DNA from: an uncultured Chloroflexota bacterium
GTDB lineage: Bacteria > Chloroflexota > Limnocylindria > Limnocylindrales > CSP1-4
NCBI GenBank assembly: GCA_903925955.1
Contig: CAIYHO010000155.1
Span: 1 to 54,615, forward strand
Direction: 5' to 3'
DNA length: 54,615 nucleotides
Both the position numbers and the translations under genes were made by a program. Position 1 is the first letter of the stretch; the number at the start of each line of letters is the position of its first letter. The notes beneath the pieces were generated by a model. The model worked only from the letters and a program-made list of their open reading frames with translations, had not been told where the DNA came from and searched no databases. Below, piece after piece: positions 1 to 9,614 of this stretch.

Positions 1-871
1 CGGCAAAGGCGAAGCTGAACACGGCGATTGAGCCTGGCTCCAGGTTTGAGGCCATGTAGGTCACGGCGAGGAAGATGAGCTGGGTGGCACCCAGACCCAG
101 CGCCCGCGGCCCCAAGAGCGTGATGGCGCGTCGCGTCTGCGAGTCCTTCAGGTCCACCATCGGGCGGAGCTGCGCCCGCGCCTTCAGCAGCCCGGGGATC
201 TGGACCAGCACGTTGCCGATCGATCCCAGCACCACGCCCACGGCCAGGCCGGCCACGCCCATCTGCGGCACCAGTAGCAGCGCGCCAAGGATGATTGCGC
301 TGTTGTAGGCAAGCGGCGCAACGGCGCCCTCGGTGAAGCGGCCGGCCGCATTGAGGACCGTGGTGGCAATGGCGCCTGCGGCCAGAAAGAGCGGGCTCAG
401 CAGCATGATCTGGGTCAGCTGCACGGTCTGCGCCACTTGGGCGTCGGCAAAGCCCGGGGTTGTCATGGGCACAAGGATCGGCGCCAGGAGGCCCGCCACC
501 ACAACGAGTGCCGTGAGCACGCCTACAAGCAGCGTGGCGATAGTGGACGCAACCCGCCAAGCCCGGGCATCCTCGCCAGAGGCAAACAGCGACGCGAGCA
601 CCGGGATGAGTGCCGCCGCAAGCGCCCCCGCGGCAACCAGCTGGAACAGGAAGTCAGGGATCCGGAACGCTGCAAAGAACGCGTCAAGGCTGGCGGTGTC
701 GTGCACCACCTTCGCAATGACGACATAGCGGACGTAGCCCAGGATCCGCGACACCAGCGACGCCACGGTCACGATGAGCCCGGCTGCTGCCAGCGTTCGC
801 CCGGATGCCCGCGCACCCGTGGGCGCCGCTGCGACCGCCCCTTCCTCGGGGTCCAGTGTCGTCTCGTCCAT
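1..871 (-). CDS. murJ: MurJ/MviN-type lipid II flippase (partial)
   Basis: The reading frame runs from an ATG at 871 off the left edge, so only the first 290 residues are visible and the C-terminal part is missing. The sequence after a short cytoplasmic N-terminus is a chain of hydrophobic helices. It includes an early segment with SRILGYVRYVVIAK followed by FRIPDFLFQLVAAGALAAA, which is the typical start of MviN/MurJ proteins of the MOP exporter superfamily. MurJ flips lipid II across the cytoplasmic membrane for peptidoglycan synthesis. Its ATG shares one base with the stop codon of the xerC/D gene (TGATG), so the two are probably translationally coupled. An alternative is another MOP-family exporter, but the N-terminal signature favours MurJ. 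Confidence 0.88.
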   Translation of the reverse strand, partial: MDETTLDPEEGAVAAAPTGARASGRTLAAAGLIVTVASLVSRILGYVRYVVIAKVVHDTASLDAFFAAFRIPDFLFQLVAAGALAAALIPVLASLFASGEDARAWRVASTIATLLVGVLTALVVVAGLLAPILVPMTTPGFADAQVAQTVQLTQIMLLSPLFLAAGAIATTVLNAAGRFTEGAVAPLAYNSAIILGALLLVPQMGVAGLAVGVVLGSIGNVLVQIPGLLKARAQLRPMVDLKDSQTRRAITLLGPRALGLGATQLIFLAVTYMASNLEPGSIAVFSFAFA

Positions 872-1863
872 CACGGCTGCGCCCTCGCTCGCGGATGCGC
901 CTGCCGGTAGGCATCGCGGAGGCGCGTGGGAGAGACGTGCGTATAGATCTGTGTTGTGGCGAGGCTCTCGTGGCCAAGCAACTCCTGGACAACGCGCAGG
1001 TCCGCGCCACCGTCGAGCAGATGCGTCGCAAAGCTGTGGCGCAGCGTGTGCGGGCTCACGCCTTCGGGCAGGTCCGCTGCGCGGAACAGGCCGTCCAGAC
1101 GCATGCGCATCCCGCGCACGCCAAGTGGTCCACCGCGGTGGTTGAGGAAGACCTCGGCAGGGGCTGGCCCCGCATCGGCTCCGGCCGCCGCCGGCCGGCG
1201 TGCCGCAAGAACCGGGCGCGCGTCATCGAGATAGTCTCGCAGCGCCTCGCGCGCCGGCCGCCCCAGCAGCCCGATGCGCTCCTTGCGTCCCTTGCCCAAC
1301 ACGCGCACCTCGCCCCGCCGCAGGTCGAGGCGACCCAGGTCTGCCGCTGCCAGCTCGCTGATGCGAAGCCCTGCCGCGTACGCCGTCTCGACAAGCGCGC
1401 GATCCCGAAGCGCAAGCGCATGGGCAAGCTCCGGATCGCGCCGGACGGTGGCGCGCCCGTCACCAGGTGCGGCCGCACCCAGGGCGAGCCCCTCATCGAC
1501 AGCCGCGAGCAGCCGCTCCACCTGCTCCACCTCAAGCACCTTGGGCAGCCGACGAGGCAGCCGAGGCGTGGCGAGCGCGCCCCACGGATCGCCTGGGGCG
1601 AGGTCCTCGCGGGCCGCGTAGCGGTGAAACGTGCGGAGAGCTGCGAGGCGCTGCGCAACCGACGAGCGCTCGTGCCCATCGCCCAAGACGCCCATATAGG
1701 CGCGCAGCTGGCCCTTGGCCGGCGTACGCCAGTCGATCCCGTGATCCGCAAGCCACGCCAGATAGGCCGTCACGGTTGCAGAGTAGGAGCGCACCGTCTC
1801 CGGCGACACGTCACGCGCCTCGAGCGTCCGCACGAACCAGCGGAGTGCCTCTGGGCCGGTCAC
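871..1863 (-). CDS. xerC: XerC/XerD-type tyrosine recombinase
   Basis: A 330-residue site-specific tyrosine recombinase, the usual length for Xer proteins that resolve chromosome dimers at dif. The N-terminal SAM-like DNA-binding domain covers about residues 1-100 and the catalytic domain about 110-325. The expected catalytic residues are visible: Arg167 in GLRISEL, Lys191 in LGKGRKER, His272/Arg275 in PHTLRHSFATHL, His298 in LGHESL and the nucleophile Tyr307 in QIYTHVSP. The GTG at 1863 is preferred because an upstream extension would be read out of the topA C-terminus and has no family resemblance; it starts 16 nt after the topA stop. The topA-xer order is known in other phyla. XerC and XerD cannot be separated by eye. 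Confidence 0.93.
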   Translation of the reverse strand: MTGPEALRWFVRTLEARDVSPETVRSYSATVTAYLAWLADHGIDWRTPAKGQLRAYMGVLGDGHERSSVAQRLAALRTFHRYAAREDLAPGDPWGALATPRLPRRLPKVLEVEQVERLLAAVDEGLALGAAAPGDGRATVRRDPELAHALALRDRALVETAYAAGLRISELAAADLGRLDLRRGEVRVLGKGRKERIGLLGRPAREALRDYLDDARPVLAARRPAAAGADAGPAPAEVFLNHRGGPLGVRGMRMRLDGLFRAADLPEGVSPHTLRHSFATHLLDGGADLRVVQELLGHESLATTQIYTHVSPTRLRDAYRQAHPRARAQP

Positions 1864-1879
1864 GCGTGAGCGCCGCGGG

Positions 1880-4324
1880 TCACGCCGGTGGCTGCCGCGG
1901 TCCGGCCGCCTTTGTCCCCCGCGCCCGCGTTGTCCCGGCGCTGGCTGTCTTCCGGGGGGCGGCGGGCTTGCGTCCGCCGGTGCTCCCGCCGCGGCCCCGA
2001 CGCGCGGGTCTGACAAGCGCTTCGGGGTTTGCCGGGCCGCCCACGAAGACGCGTCCAACAACGTCGCCCTCAGGCAGCTCCACCGCCGAGCCGCAGGTCA
2101 GGCAAAGCCCGCCTTCGGTCTGCTTGACGATAGAGCCCTGGCCCTCGTCATGACCCTCATGGGCGGCGCCAACGGGCTCAAAGTTTGTGGTGAAGTCGCA
2201 CCGCGGATACCCGGAACAACCCCAGAACACGTTGCCGGTCCGGCGCACGCGCCGGGCGACAAGGTGACCCTTGCCATCCTTGGGACACGCGACCTCAAAG
2301 GGCAGCTGGTCGGGCGGCGGGGGGCCGTCGCGCTGGATGTACTTGCAGTCCGGATAGCGGTTGCAGCCGACAAATGGCCCAAACCGGCCGCGCTTGGCGG
2401 CAAGGACGCCCTCACCGCACTCGGGGCACGGGCCACCGGTGCCCGGCAGGACAAGTTCCTCCTGCTCCTGGCCCGGCAGCGGATGCGTCTCCTTGTGGTC
2501 GGGATACGTGGAGCAGGCGACGAACTTCCCGTTGCGGCCAAGGCGGATCACCATCGGGTGCCCCTCGGAGCAGACCTCGTCCGTCTCCTCGGTGGTCACG
2601 TCCTTGCGGGTGACCTCCTTGCGAACCTTGTCCACCTGCTCCTTGAGCGGCCCGAAGAACTCGGCCAACAGCGGCACCCAGGCACGCTCGCCGGCGGCAA
2701 CCTCATCGAGGTCCGCTTCCATACGGGCGGTGAACCCAAGGTCCACGTATGTCTCGAAGTACTTCACCAGGAAGTCCGTGACGATCTCGCCAATCTCCTC
2801 AGGACGGAGCCGCCGCTCCTCCACCCTGACGTACCCGCGGTCCACGATTGTGGAGATGGTGGCGGCGTACGTGGACGGGCGGCCGATGCCGTGCTCCTCG
2901 AGCGCCTTGATCAGCGTTGCCTCGGTGTAGCGCGGCGGCGGCTCGGTGAAGTGCTGGGTGGGGGTGACGGCAAGGACGCTGGTCCGGTCACCCTCCTTGA
3001 CCACCGGCAGGGAGCCCTCGGCCTCATCGCCCGCCGCGTCGTCACGCCCCTCGGTGTAGACCCGGGTGAAGCCGTCAAACAGCGTCCGTGACGCCGATGC
3101 GCGCAGACGGTAGTCGCCAGCCACCAGTTCAACCGTGGTGGTCTCAAGCGTCTTGGCCGCCATCTGCGAGGCGATGGCCCGCTGCCAGATCAGCCGGTAG
3201 AGCTTGAGCTCCTCGGCCTTGAGCACGCCTTGCAGACTGTCCGGGTCACGATCAAACGAGGTGGGCCGGATGGACTCGTGCGCCTCTTGGGCGCCCTTCT
3301 GCTTGCTCTTGTAGAAGCGGCCCTTGCCCGTACCGTAGTCGGGCCCAAAGCGCGACGTGATGACCTTCTGCGCCTCAGCCATGGCAACCCCGGCAATCGC
3401 GGTTGAGTCTGTGCGCATGTAGGTGATCAGGCCAACCTGGCCGTCTGGCGTCTCAACGCCTTCGTAGAGCCGCTGGGCAACCGACATGGTGCGCTTCGGG
3501 TTGAACCCGAGCTTGCGGCTTGCCTCCTGCTGGAGGGTGCTGGTGGTGAACGGCGGCGCCGGGTTGCGCTTGGACGGCCGTGTGGCAACCGAGTCCACAA
3601 CCGGCTCGAGCCCCTGCAGCGCGGCGACATGGCGGGCCGCCGTGTCTTCGTCGGCGACTTCGAGGGCTTTCCCCTTGATCCGCACCAGTTCGGCGGCAAA
3701 CTCGGCGCCCTCTGCGGTGCGCAGCAGCGCCTCGAGCGTCCAGTACTCGCGAGCCGTGAAGGCGCGGATGTCGCGCTCCCGCTCCACAACCATGCGCACT
3801 GCCACGGACTGCACGCGCCCAGCCGACAACCCGCCGCGGACCTTGCGCGAGAGCAGCGGGCTGAGCGTGTAGCCCACCAGGCGATCCACGATCCGGCGCG
3901 CCTGCTGGGCGTCAACCAAGTGGCGGTCGATCTCCCGGGGATGGGCGAAGGCTTCGCGGATGGCCCCCTCGGTGATCTCGTTGAACGTGACGCGGTGCGT
4001 CTTGGTGATTGGGATGCCGGCCGCCTCGGCCACGTGCCACGCAATGGCCTCGCCTTCTCGGTCAAGGTCTGTGGCCAGAAAGACGTCTACTGCGGAACGT
4101 GCCGCCTTGGAAATCTGGTCAACCTGGCGGCGGCGATCCTCTGGAACCACGTACTCGGGTGCGAAGTCGTGGTCCACGTCCACGCCAAATTTGCCCTTGC
4201 CCGGGTTCTCGGGCAGGTCCCGGACGTGACCGTACGAGGCGAGAACTTGGTAGTCCTCACCGAGGTAGCGCTCAATGGTCCGCGCCTTGGCGGGAGACTC
4301 CACGATGACAAGGTGTTTGGGCAT
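1880..4324 (-). CDS. topA: DNA topoisomerase I (type IA)
   Basis: An 814-residue type IA topoisomerase that relaxes negative supercoils. The Toprim domain is at the N-terminus (VIVESPAKARTIERYLG from residue 6; acidic DLDREGE at 86-92) and the active-site tyrosine is Tyr302 in LITYMRTDS. After the core come C-terminal zinc-ribbon repeats. Two are complete (starting CPECGEG and CPKDGKG, ending CNRYPDC and CSGYPRC). The first (CSEGHPM to CSTYPDH) and the last (CLTCGS) are degenerate. A lysine/arginine/proline-rich tail follows. The ATG at 4324 is chosen because the protein then begins MPKHLVIVESPAK, as in the family; 13 further in-frame codons upstream look non-coding. It lies between a small unknown gene and xerC/D. 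Confidence 0.97.
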   Translation of the reverse strand: MPKHLVIVESPAKARTIERYLGEDYQVLASYGHVRDLPENPGKGKFGVDVDHDFAPEYVVPEDRRRQVDQISKAARSAVDVFLATDLDREGEAIAWHVAEAAGIPITKTHRVTFNEITEGAIREAFAHPREIDRHLVDAQQARRIVDRLVGYTLSPLLSRKVRGGLSAGRVQSVAVRMVVERERDIRAFTAREYWTLEALLRTAEGAEFAAELVRIKGKALEVADEDTAARHVAALQGLEPVVDSVATRPSKRNPAPPFTTSTLQQEASRKLGFNPKRTMSVAQRLYEGVETPDGQVGLITYMRTDSTAIAGVAMAEAQKVITSRFGPDYGTGKGRFYKSKQKGAQEAHESIRPTSFDRDPDSLQGVLKAEELKLYRLIWQRAIASQMAAKTLETTTVELVAGDYRLRASASRTLFDGFTRVYTEGRDDAAGDEAEGSLPVVKEGDRTSVLAVTPTQHFTEPPPRYTEATLIKALEEHGIGRPSTYAATISTIVDRGYVRVEERRLRPEEIGEIVTDFLVKYFETYVDLGFTARMEADLDEVAAGERAWVPLLAEFFGPLKEQVDKVRKEVTRKDVTTEETDEVCSEGHPMVIRLGRNGKFVACSTYPDHKETHPLPGQEQEELVLPGTGGPCPECGEGVLAAKRGRFGPFVGCNRYPDCKYIQRDGPPPPDQLPFEVACPKDGKGHLVARRVRRTGNVFWGCSGYPRCDFTTNFEPVGAAHEGHDEGQGSIVKQTEGGLCLTCGSAVELPEGDVVGRVFVGGPANPEALVRPARRGRGGSTGGRKPAAPRKTASAGTTRARGTKAAGPRQPPA

Positions 4325-4432
4325 GGCGGCCGGGAGTGTAGCAAAGGGGGTTGCATCCGCCACTTATCTGCGGCGGGGTGAGCCGATGCGAACCATCCGC
4401 CGGCACAGTGATTCGGGCGCGCGCGCTGGGAT

Positions 4433-4472
4433 CGGCCGGGTCCGGCCGGGTGCGGCTGGGTGTGCCCGGGTC
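4433..4472. repeat. four 10-bp imperfect tandem units upstream of topA
   Basis: Between the topA start and the next gene there are four head-to-tail units of the form CGGCCGGGTC / CGGCCGGGTG / CGGCTGGGTG / TGCCCGGGTC. They lie in the 156-nt spacer 4325-4480, which otherwise shows no gene. No function is evident; simple slippage expansion is the likeliest origin. Confidence 0.6.
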
Positions 4473-4480
4473 CGCCGGAC

Positions 4481-4873
4481 CTAGATGTCGCGGATGCGCC
4501 GAAGGAAGTCCTCGTCGATCTCAATCTCGCCGTCGGGCGCGGGCGCAGGCTCGGGCTCCACGTCCGTCATCGGCACCAGCGCCGATCCGGCGGGCTCCGG
4601 CGTCCACGTTCCCAGGCTGTCCATCGACACGTCGCCATCACCCGCCTCGGCGCGGTGGCGGGCGATCGCCGCCTGCGAGATCTCCAGAAAGCGGATTGAC
4701 AGATACGGGAAGTAGAAGACGGACTCAGAGCGGTCAATGAAGATTGGACGCTTGCCATCCACGGTGCGCACGTTGGTGCACACCAGCCCTGCGTCCCCCG
4801 CCGTGGGCGCGCCAAACAGGTCCGCAAGCAGCGGCTGTTCGTTGTTGATGTGGACGACGACGTCACGGATCAC
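4481..4873 (-). CDS. small protein of unknown function
   Basis: A 130-residue soluble protein that I do not recognise with certainty. The first about 80 residues form a compact, probably beta-rich domain (VVVHINNEQPLLADLFG, then KRPIFIDRSESVFYFPYLSIRFLEI). The shape recalls short conserved domains that bind or sense small ligands, but no catalytic residue stands out. The rest is acidic and proline-rich and ends in an Asp/Glu/Arg-rich segment. GTG at 4873 has a GGGAG nine bases upstream. A longer in-frame extension to 5005 would run into the preceding CAP-domain gene and is less likely. It sits between that gene and topA on the same strand, 79 nt after the former. Confidence 0.7.
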   Translation of the reverse strand: MIRDVVVHINNEQPLLADLFGAPTAGDAGLVCTNVRTVDGKRPIFIDRSESVFYFPYLSIRFLEISQAAIARHRAEAGDGDVSMDSLGTWTPEPAGSALVPMTDVEPEPAPAPDGEIEIDEDFLRRIRDI

Positions 4874-4952
4874 AGCGCCATACTCCCACCTGCGGGCCAC
4901 CCCGCTGCCAAGCCGAAGGTCCGGGTGCGTCCCATGCGACAGTCCCGAGACG

Positions 4953-6545
4953 TCAGGGGTAGAAGTCCACCACCAGCCGACAGTGGCCGTTGGCAACCCA
5001 GACACCGATCCCCACGTGGCGATACGCCGGGTTCATCAGGTTTACGTAGTGCCCACCGCCGTAGCCCTCAGCCTGGAAGTACCGGTGGTCCGCAAGCATG
5101 GCGCGATACGGGCTCTGGTCGCCACAGCCGATGTTCTCGGCCACGGGCATCGCGGTGTACCCGGCGCGTCGGAGCCGGTCCCACGGCGCACCGTCAAACC
5201 AGTGGTTGCACAGCCCGCGGACCGCGAGGAACTTCGCGTAGGGCCGGGCAACGCGTGCCGAGATGCCGGGATCGATCACAAGCGGCGCCACATTGCGGCC
5301 GCCGGGCGAGGCGCAGGTTGCTGAGGTGGTCACGATCCCGCCCAGTCGCGTGCAGTTCATCAGCTTGAGGTAGTACGCCTCAACGGCCGCCCAGGTGCCC
5401 GCCACCGCACCGCCACCGCCGGAGTGCGGGATGGGCACGACGGTCTTCTTTGGCTTGGGGGCCACGGTGAACTTGCCGGTGTCAGCGGCGGCAAGCGGGG
5501 CGAGCGCCTTTGAGCGCGCGGTGTCGGCAACTGTCATCACCACGGTGGCGCTGTACGGAAGCACCGCCGACGGCTTGAAGACCAGGACGGTGTCCTTCTC
5601 GGCCCACGAGATCTTGCCGGACACACGCTTGCCGTTTGCGGTCACCGAGAAGGCTGCGGCCGTGGACTTGTGGTCCATGGCGGCCGTGAAGCGCACTGAG
5701 AGCACAGAGGCGCGGTCCATGCTCTTGCTCCCGTCAAGCGGTCTAAAGCGGACCACCTGCGGTGCCGTTGCCGTTCCGATTGTGAACGTTGGCACGGGCT
5801 CGAAGGGCACGCCGCTCACGTCGTGCAGGTTTGGCAGGGTGAGCGTGTACTTGACGCCCGGCGCAAGCGGCTCAGCAGGCGCAAACAGGAACTCCATGGC
5901 CGTCTCGCCGGCAGTCACCGTGCCCGCCAGCGCCGGCGACACCTGCAGCGATGCCTGCACGGCCGCAAGCGTTGCCTCGTGGTCGAGCGTGATGGCAAAC
6001 GCGGTGTCGAGGCGTGCTTTGCCCGCCGATGTCTTGGTGGCGTTGATCGTGCCCTTCGCCTGCCCTGCAGTCAGGACGACAGCTCGGACAGGGCCGGTCA
6101 GCGGTCCGCCATCAGCGCTCCGTGCCGTTGCGGCGATGGTGATGGTGTAGAGCGTGCCGGCTTCCCAGGCATCCACCGGCGTGACGGTGAGGGTCTTGCC
6201 TGCAGCGTCCCACGAGAACGTCACGGCGGCGTCTGGACTGATCCGCAGGGCCCCAGCAACGGTTGCCGTGTCCATCGGCGCGTCAAACGAGACGGTGAAC
6301 GGCGTGTGGAGGCCGTGGCCCGTCCCGACGGAGTCAAGCAGCTCGGCTGACACAGGCCGCAGCACGGTGGGCTGCAGGGCGGCACCGGGTGTTGGGCGAC
6401 TAAACCCGGCAAGCACCAGCGTGCCGATCACCATGACGGCGACCACGCCAAGGATTGGGCGCCGTCGAAGGTGCCCGCCAACCGTGCCAAGAAGCACGAG
6501 CGCCAGTGCAGGCGCGATGAGCAGCGCGTCGCTGAGCTTTCGCAT
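4953..6545 (-). CDS. Secreted/anchored protein with Ig-like repeats and a CAP domain
   Basis: A 530-residue exported protein. Two hydrophobic segments lie near the N-terminus (about residues 8-20 and 31-47), so it is probably membrane-anchored with the rest outside. Three tandem bacterial Ig-like modules of the Big_5/SbsA type follow (about 60-370), each with the motif of 'mimicking an applied deformation' proteins such as FDAPMDTATV, LDHEATLAAVQ and FTAAMDHKSTAAAF. A linker with PKPKKTVVPIPHSGGGG leads to a C-terminal CAP/SCP (YkwD-like) domain of about 130 residues containing AENIGCG and HYVNLMNP and a Cys pair. The start at 6545 has GGAGG seven bases upstream. CAP domains outside eukaryotes have uncertain activity; a role in envelope or extracellular matrix is inferred. 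Confidence 0.85.
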   Translation of the reverse strand: MRKLSDALLIAPALALVLLGTVGGHLRRRPILGVVAVMVIGTLVLAGFSRPTPGAALQPTVLRPVSAELLDSVGTGHGLHTPFTVSFDAPMDTATVAGALRISPDAAVTFSWDAAGKTLTVTPVDAWEAGTLYTITIAATARSADGGPLTGPVRAVVLTAGQAKGTINATKTSAGKARLDTAFAITLDHEATLAAVQASLQVSPALAGTVTAGETAMEFLFAPAEPLAPGVKYTLTLPNLHDVSGVPFEPVPTFTIGTATAPQVVRFRPLDGSKSMDRASVLSVRFTAAMDHKSTAAAFSVTANGKRVSGKISWAEKDTVLVFKPSAVLPYSATVVMTVADTARSKALAPLAAADTGKFTVAPKPKKTVVPIPHSGGGGAVAGTWAAVEAYYLKLMNCTRLGGIVTTSATCASPGGRNVAPLVIDPGISARVARPYAKFLAVRGLCNHWFDGAPWDRLRRAGYTAMPVAENIGCGDQSPYRAMLADHRYFQAEGYGGGHYVNLMNPAYRHVGIGVWVANGHCRLVVDFYP

Positions 6546-6722
6546 CAGGCCGCCTCCACGCTCGTCGGTCGTTGCCCGTCCCGTGAGTCGGTAGGTGCTG
6601 ACTGAGTGCCCGCCGTACCACGGCAGGCGGCCGCAGGGTAGCACCGCCTACTGCAGCGCGTCTACCGCGCGGCCCGGGCGCGGGGTCTTGCGGGCGCCGA
6701 CGCACGCCTGCCACGTGGCATT

Positions 6723-8009
6723 TCACGCGGCCGCAGAACCCGTTGGGCGATGGGGCGGGAGCGCCTTCCGGCGACCATCCGTTGCCCACGCACCCGATGG
6801 GTGATACCTGCCAAACGCCTCCACTACAAGACCCCGGTCCTCAAGCCCCGTGAGAACCCCCAGCACGGCCGCGCCCCGCAACCCCGTGCGCGCCACCAGC
6901 TCATCAACGCTTGAGGCGCCTCCAAGCAGAGCGGCTTTGACAGCCCTCCCGGCGGGCCCCAGCACACCGTCGCGCTCGCCTTCGTCCTGCCAGCGGCGCG
7001 CGTCGCTGACGTGTGGAGCCCTGCCAATCTCCAGGTCCTCAAGCAGTTCCGCCACGCCCACGACAATCCGCGCCTGCGGTCCGCCTTCACGCAAGAACGC
7101 AAGCGACCCGGCCACCGCAGGGTCGTCCATGCGGCCCGGCACGATGAACAATCCCCGTCCCTGCTCCAGGGCCCACGCAGCCGTGGTGAGCGCGCCGCTG
7201 CGGATCCCGGCCTCAACCACAACCGTTGCGTCTGCAAGCCCGCTGATGATCCGGTTTCGGCGCGGAAACGTGCCGCGCGTTGGCGTTGTGTCAGGTGCAA
7301 ACTCGCTGACCACCGCGCCACCTGTCTCAACGATGGACGCCGCCAGGCCGCGGTGGGCCGCCGGATAGAGATGGTCGTGGCCGCCGCCCATGACCGCAAC
7401 GGTTTGACCGCCCGCACGAACCGACGCCCCGTGCGCCGCGCCGTCCACGCCCAGAGCAAGCCCAGACACCACCACTGCGCCGCTGGCGGCCAGCGCCTCG
7501 CCAATCCGGGCAGCCGTGGCACGGCCCAAGCCCGTTGGGCGCCGCGTCCCCACCACCGCCACCGGGTGGGCGGCCTCAAGGGCGGCCGGGTCACCGCGCA
7601 CAAACAGGATGGGCGGTGGCAGCTCAACGCGGCGAAGGCGTGACGGATAGTCAGCATCCGCAAGGGTGACAACCCTCAGGCCGCTTCGCTCCACTCTTCG
7701 CAACTGCGGCCCCGGATCCCCAACCAGGGCGACTAGCTCCGCGGCTGCCCCAACGGTGAGCGACGGCGCCGCCCCGTCCGGGCCTGCGGTTGCCTCCACC
7801 AGCACCGCCACTGCCCCGGCGCCGGCGGCCGCCCCCGCAATTCCCACCGCGCTCCCAAAGGCCGTCAGCAGACGCCCAAACGACACGGGCCCAACCCCGG
7901 TGACACCTGCCACCACCACCCACGCGTCACGCTCGCTCAGCCGCGCGGGCCCGCCAGCGCCGTCGGGCACATCGCGACCAAGCGGTCCACGGGGTCCCAC
8001 GCCAAGCAT
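6723..8009 (-). CDS. dprA: DNA-processing protein DprA
   Basis: A 428-residue DprA/Smf protein that loads RecA on incoming single-stranded DNA in transformation. An N-terminal helix-hairpin-like region (about 25-60) precedes the Rossmann-like core. Family motifs seen are VVGTRRPTGLGR (152-163), SGLALGVDGAAH (182-193), RNRIISGL (251-258) and SGALTTA (271-277). A C-terminal winged-helix-like domain follows (about 355-410). Its ATG overlaps the stop of comM by one base (TGATG), so the two competence genes are coupled. This supports at least a vestigial natural transformation or recombination role. The usual dprA-topA neighbourhood is interrupted here by two extra genes. Confidence 0.95.
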   Translation of the reverse strand: MLGVGPRGPLGRDVPDGAGGPARLSERDAWVVVAGVTGVGPVSFGRLLTAFGSAVGIAGAAAGAGAVAVLVEATAGPDGAAPSLTVGAAAELVALVGDPGPQLRRVERSGLRVVTLADADYPSRLRRVELPPPILFVRGDPAALEAAHPVAVVGTRRPTGLGRATAARIGEALAASGAVVVSGLALGVDGAAHGASVRAGGQTVAVMGGGHDHLYPAAHRGLAASIVETGGAVVSEFAPDTTPTRGTFPRRNRIISGLADATVVVEAGIRSGALTTAAWALEQGRGLFIVPGRMDDPAVAGSLAFLREGGPQARIVVGVAELLEDLEIGRAPHVSDARRWQDEGERDGVLGPAGRAVKAALLGGASSVDELVARTGLRGAAVLGVLTGLEDRGLVVEAFGRYHPSGAWATDGRRKALPPHRPTGSAAA

Positions 8010-9598
8010 CAGGCCGTCCGTCCCAGCGCGTGGGCGTCAACCGGGGCGCGGAACCGGGCCGCCTCGTCAAGATCCGCCGTCAGCACGCGCTCATGGCCCT
8101 CGATGTCTGCAATGGTCCGTGCGACCCGCAACAGGCGCTCCGTGCCCCTGCCCGAGAGCCCTTCCCGCTCCGCGAGCCGCACGGCACGGGCCCTTGTGAC
8201 GCCGTCGAGACCGCAGACCGCGGCCAGCGCCCGGCCCGAGAGCCGCCCGTTTGGCACCGGCCCACTCCGTTGGCGCTGGCGGGTCCGGGCTACCGCGATC
8301 CGCTGGGCCACCACCGCAGATGACTCAGGTTCCGGGCTCCGCAGCAGGACGTCCGGCGTCACGCGCTCCATGGGCACCCACAGGTCCAGCCGGTCGCGCA
8401 AGGGACCCGAAACCCGGCGCAGGTAGCGGGCTGGAGTGCCCGGCGGGCAACTGCACGCCCGGTCCGGTGAGCCAGCCTGTCCGCAGGGACACGGGTTCAT
8501 GGCGGCCACGAGGGTGAAGCGCGCCGGGAATGTGGCCCAGCGCCCAACGCGGACAACAGCGACGCTCCCCTCCTCCAGCGGCTGGCGCAGCGCCTCCAGC
8601 ACATCACGGCCAAACTCCGGGAGCTCATCGCAGACAAGGACCCCTTGGTCAGCGAGGGTCACCTCGCCAGGCGACAGGCGCGGACCCCCGCCCACCATGC
8701 CTGCGTACGACACCGTGTGATGCGGCGTCCGGACCGGCGGCCTTCGCACAAGGCGCTCCACGGGTACGTCCGACGCCACCGAGGCCACGATTGTGGCCTC
8801 AAGGGCTGACATGTCATCGAGGTCCGGAAGGAGCCCCGGGATGGTTCGCGCGATCAGCGTCTTGCCCGCGCCGGGCGGACCAATCATCAGCAGCGCGTGG
8901 CCGCCGGCAATTGCGATCTCCAACGCGCGCCGCGCCGTCGCCTGCCCACGCACATCCGCCAGATCCGTCGTCAGGGGATCCGCTGGCGCAGGGCCGGACA
9001 CACTCGCAGGGCCCGCGGCGGGATGCGGTTGGCTCTCTGCCGCCGACCCTCCAGCCCTTGGGAGTGGCCCCGGCACCGCCCGCTTGGCGCGGCCCGGACG
9101 AAGCGCAGCCACAGCGTCAGAAAGGGACTCGGCTTCCACAACCTCAACGCCCGGGGCCAGACGCGCCTCGGCAGCAGAGGCCGCTGGCACCACCACCGTT
9201 GTGACCCCCGTGTCCCGCAGGGCCAGCACCATCGGCAGGACACCGGGCACGCTGCGGACCTCGCCGCCGAGCCCAAGCTCACCGATGAGCGCCCAGCGGC
9301 CCGCGACAGCGCTGACCTGTTCGGACCCAAGGAGGATCCCGATGGCGATGGCGAGGTCCAGCGATGCGCCGGCCTTGCGGATCTCCGCCGGGGCCAGGTT
9401 GACGGTGATCCGCCGTGGCGGGTGGCGATATCCGGAGTTGCGCAACGCGCCCCGAACACGCTCCCGGGCCTCCGAGAGCGCCGCATCCGGCAGGCCGACA
9501 ATGGTGAACCCGGGCAATCCCGGCGCAACGTCAACCTCAACGCGGACGGCGCGGCCAGACAACCCGTGGAGCGTGGCGGATAGAACAACAGCAAGCAC
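8009..9598 (-). CDS. comM: ComM/YifB-type Mg-chelatase-like AAA+ ATPase
   Basis: A 529-residue protein of the YifB/ComM family; ComM is a hexameric helicase that promotes branch migration during natural transformation. The N-terminal ChlI-like (Lon-protease-fold) domain covers about residues 1-170, including GLPDAALSEARERV and LNLAPAE-like VNLAPAEIRKAG. A low-complexity linker (171-210) leads to the AAA+ module with Walker A GPPGAGKT (240-247) and Walker B LVCDELPEF (321-329). The cysteine-rich AMNPCPCGQ...CSCPP motif typical of the family is also present, then the C-terminal Mg-chelatase domain. It begins about 110 nt after a CpaE-like gene and is coupled to dprA. Confidence 0.95.
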   Translation of the reverse strand: MLAVVLSATLHGLSGRAVRVEVDVAPGLPGFTIVGLPDAALSEARERVRGALRNSGYRHPPRRITVNLAPAEIRKAGASLDLAIAIGILLGSEQVSAVAGRWALIGELGLGGEVRSVPGVLPMVLALRDTGVTTVVVPAASAAEARLAPGVEVVEAESLSDAVAALRPGRAKRAVPGPLPRAGGSAAESQPHPAAGPASVSGPAPADPLTTDLADVRGQATARRALEIAIAGGHALLMIGPPGAGKTLIARTIPGLLPDLDDMSALEATIVASVASDVPVERLVRRPPVRTPHHTVSYAGMVGGGPRLSPGEVTLADQGVLVCDELPEFGRDVLEALRQPLEEGSVAVVRVGRWATFPARFTLVAAMNPCPCGQAGSPDRACSCPPGTPARYLRRVSGPLRDRLDLWVPMERVTPDVLLRSPEPESSAVVAQRIAVARTRQRQRSGPVPNGRLSGRALAAVCGLDGVTRARAVRLAEREGLSGRGTERLLRVARTIADIEGHERVLTADLDEAARFRAPVDAHALGRTA

Positions 9599-9614
9599 GA
9601 GCGGACAGTACGCA

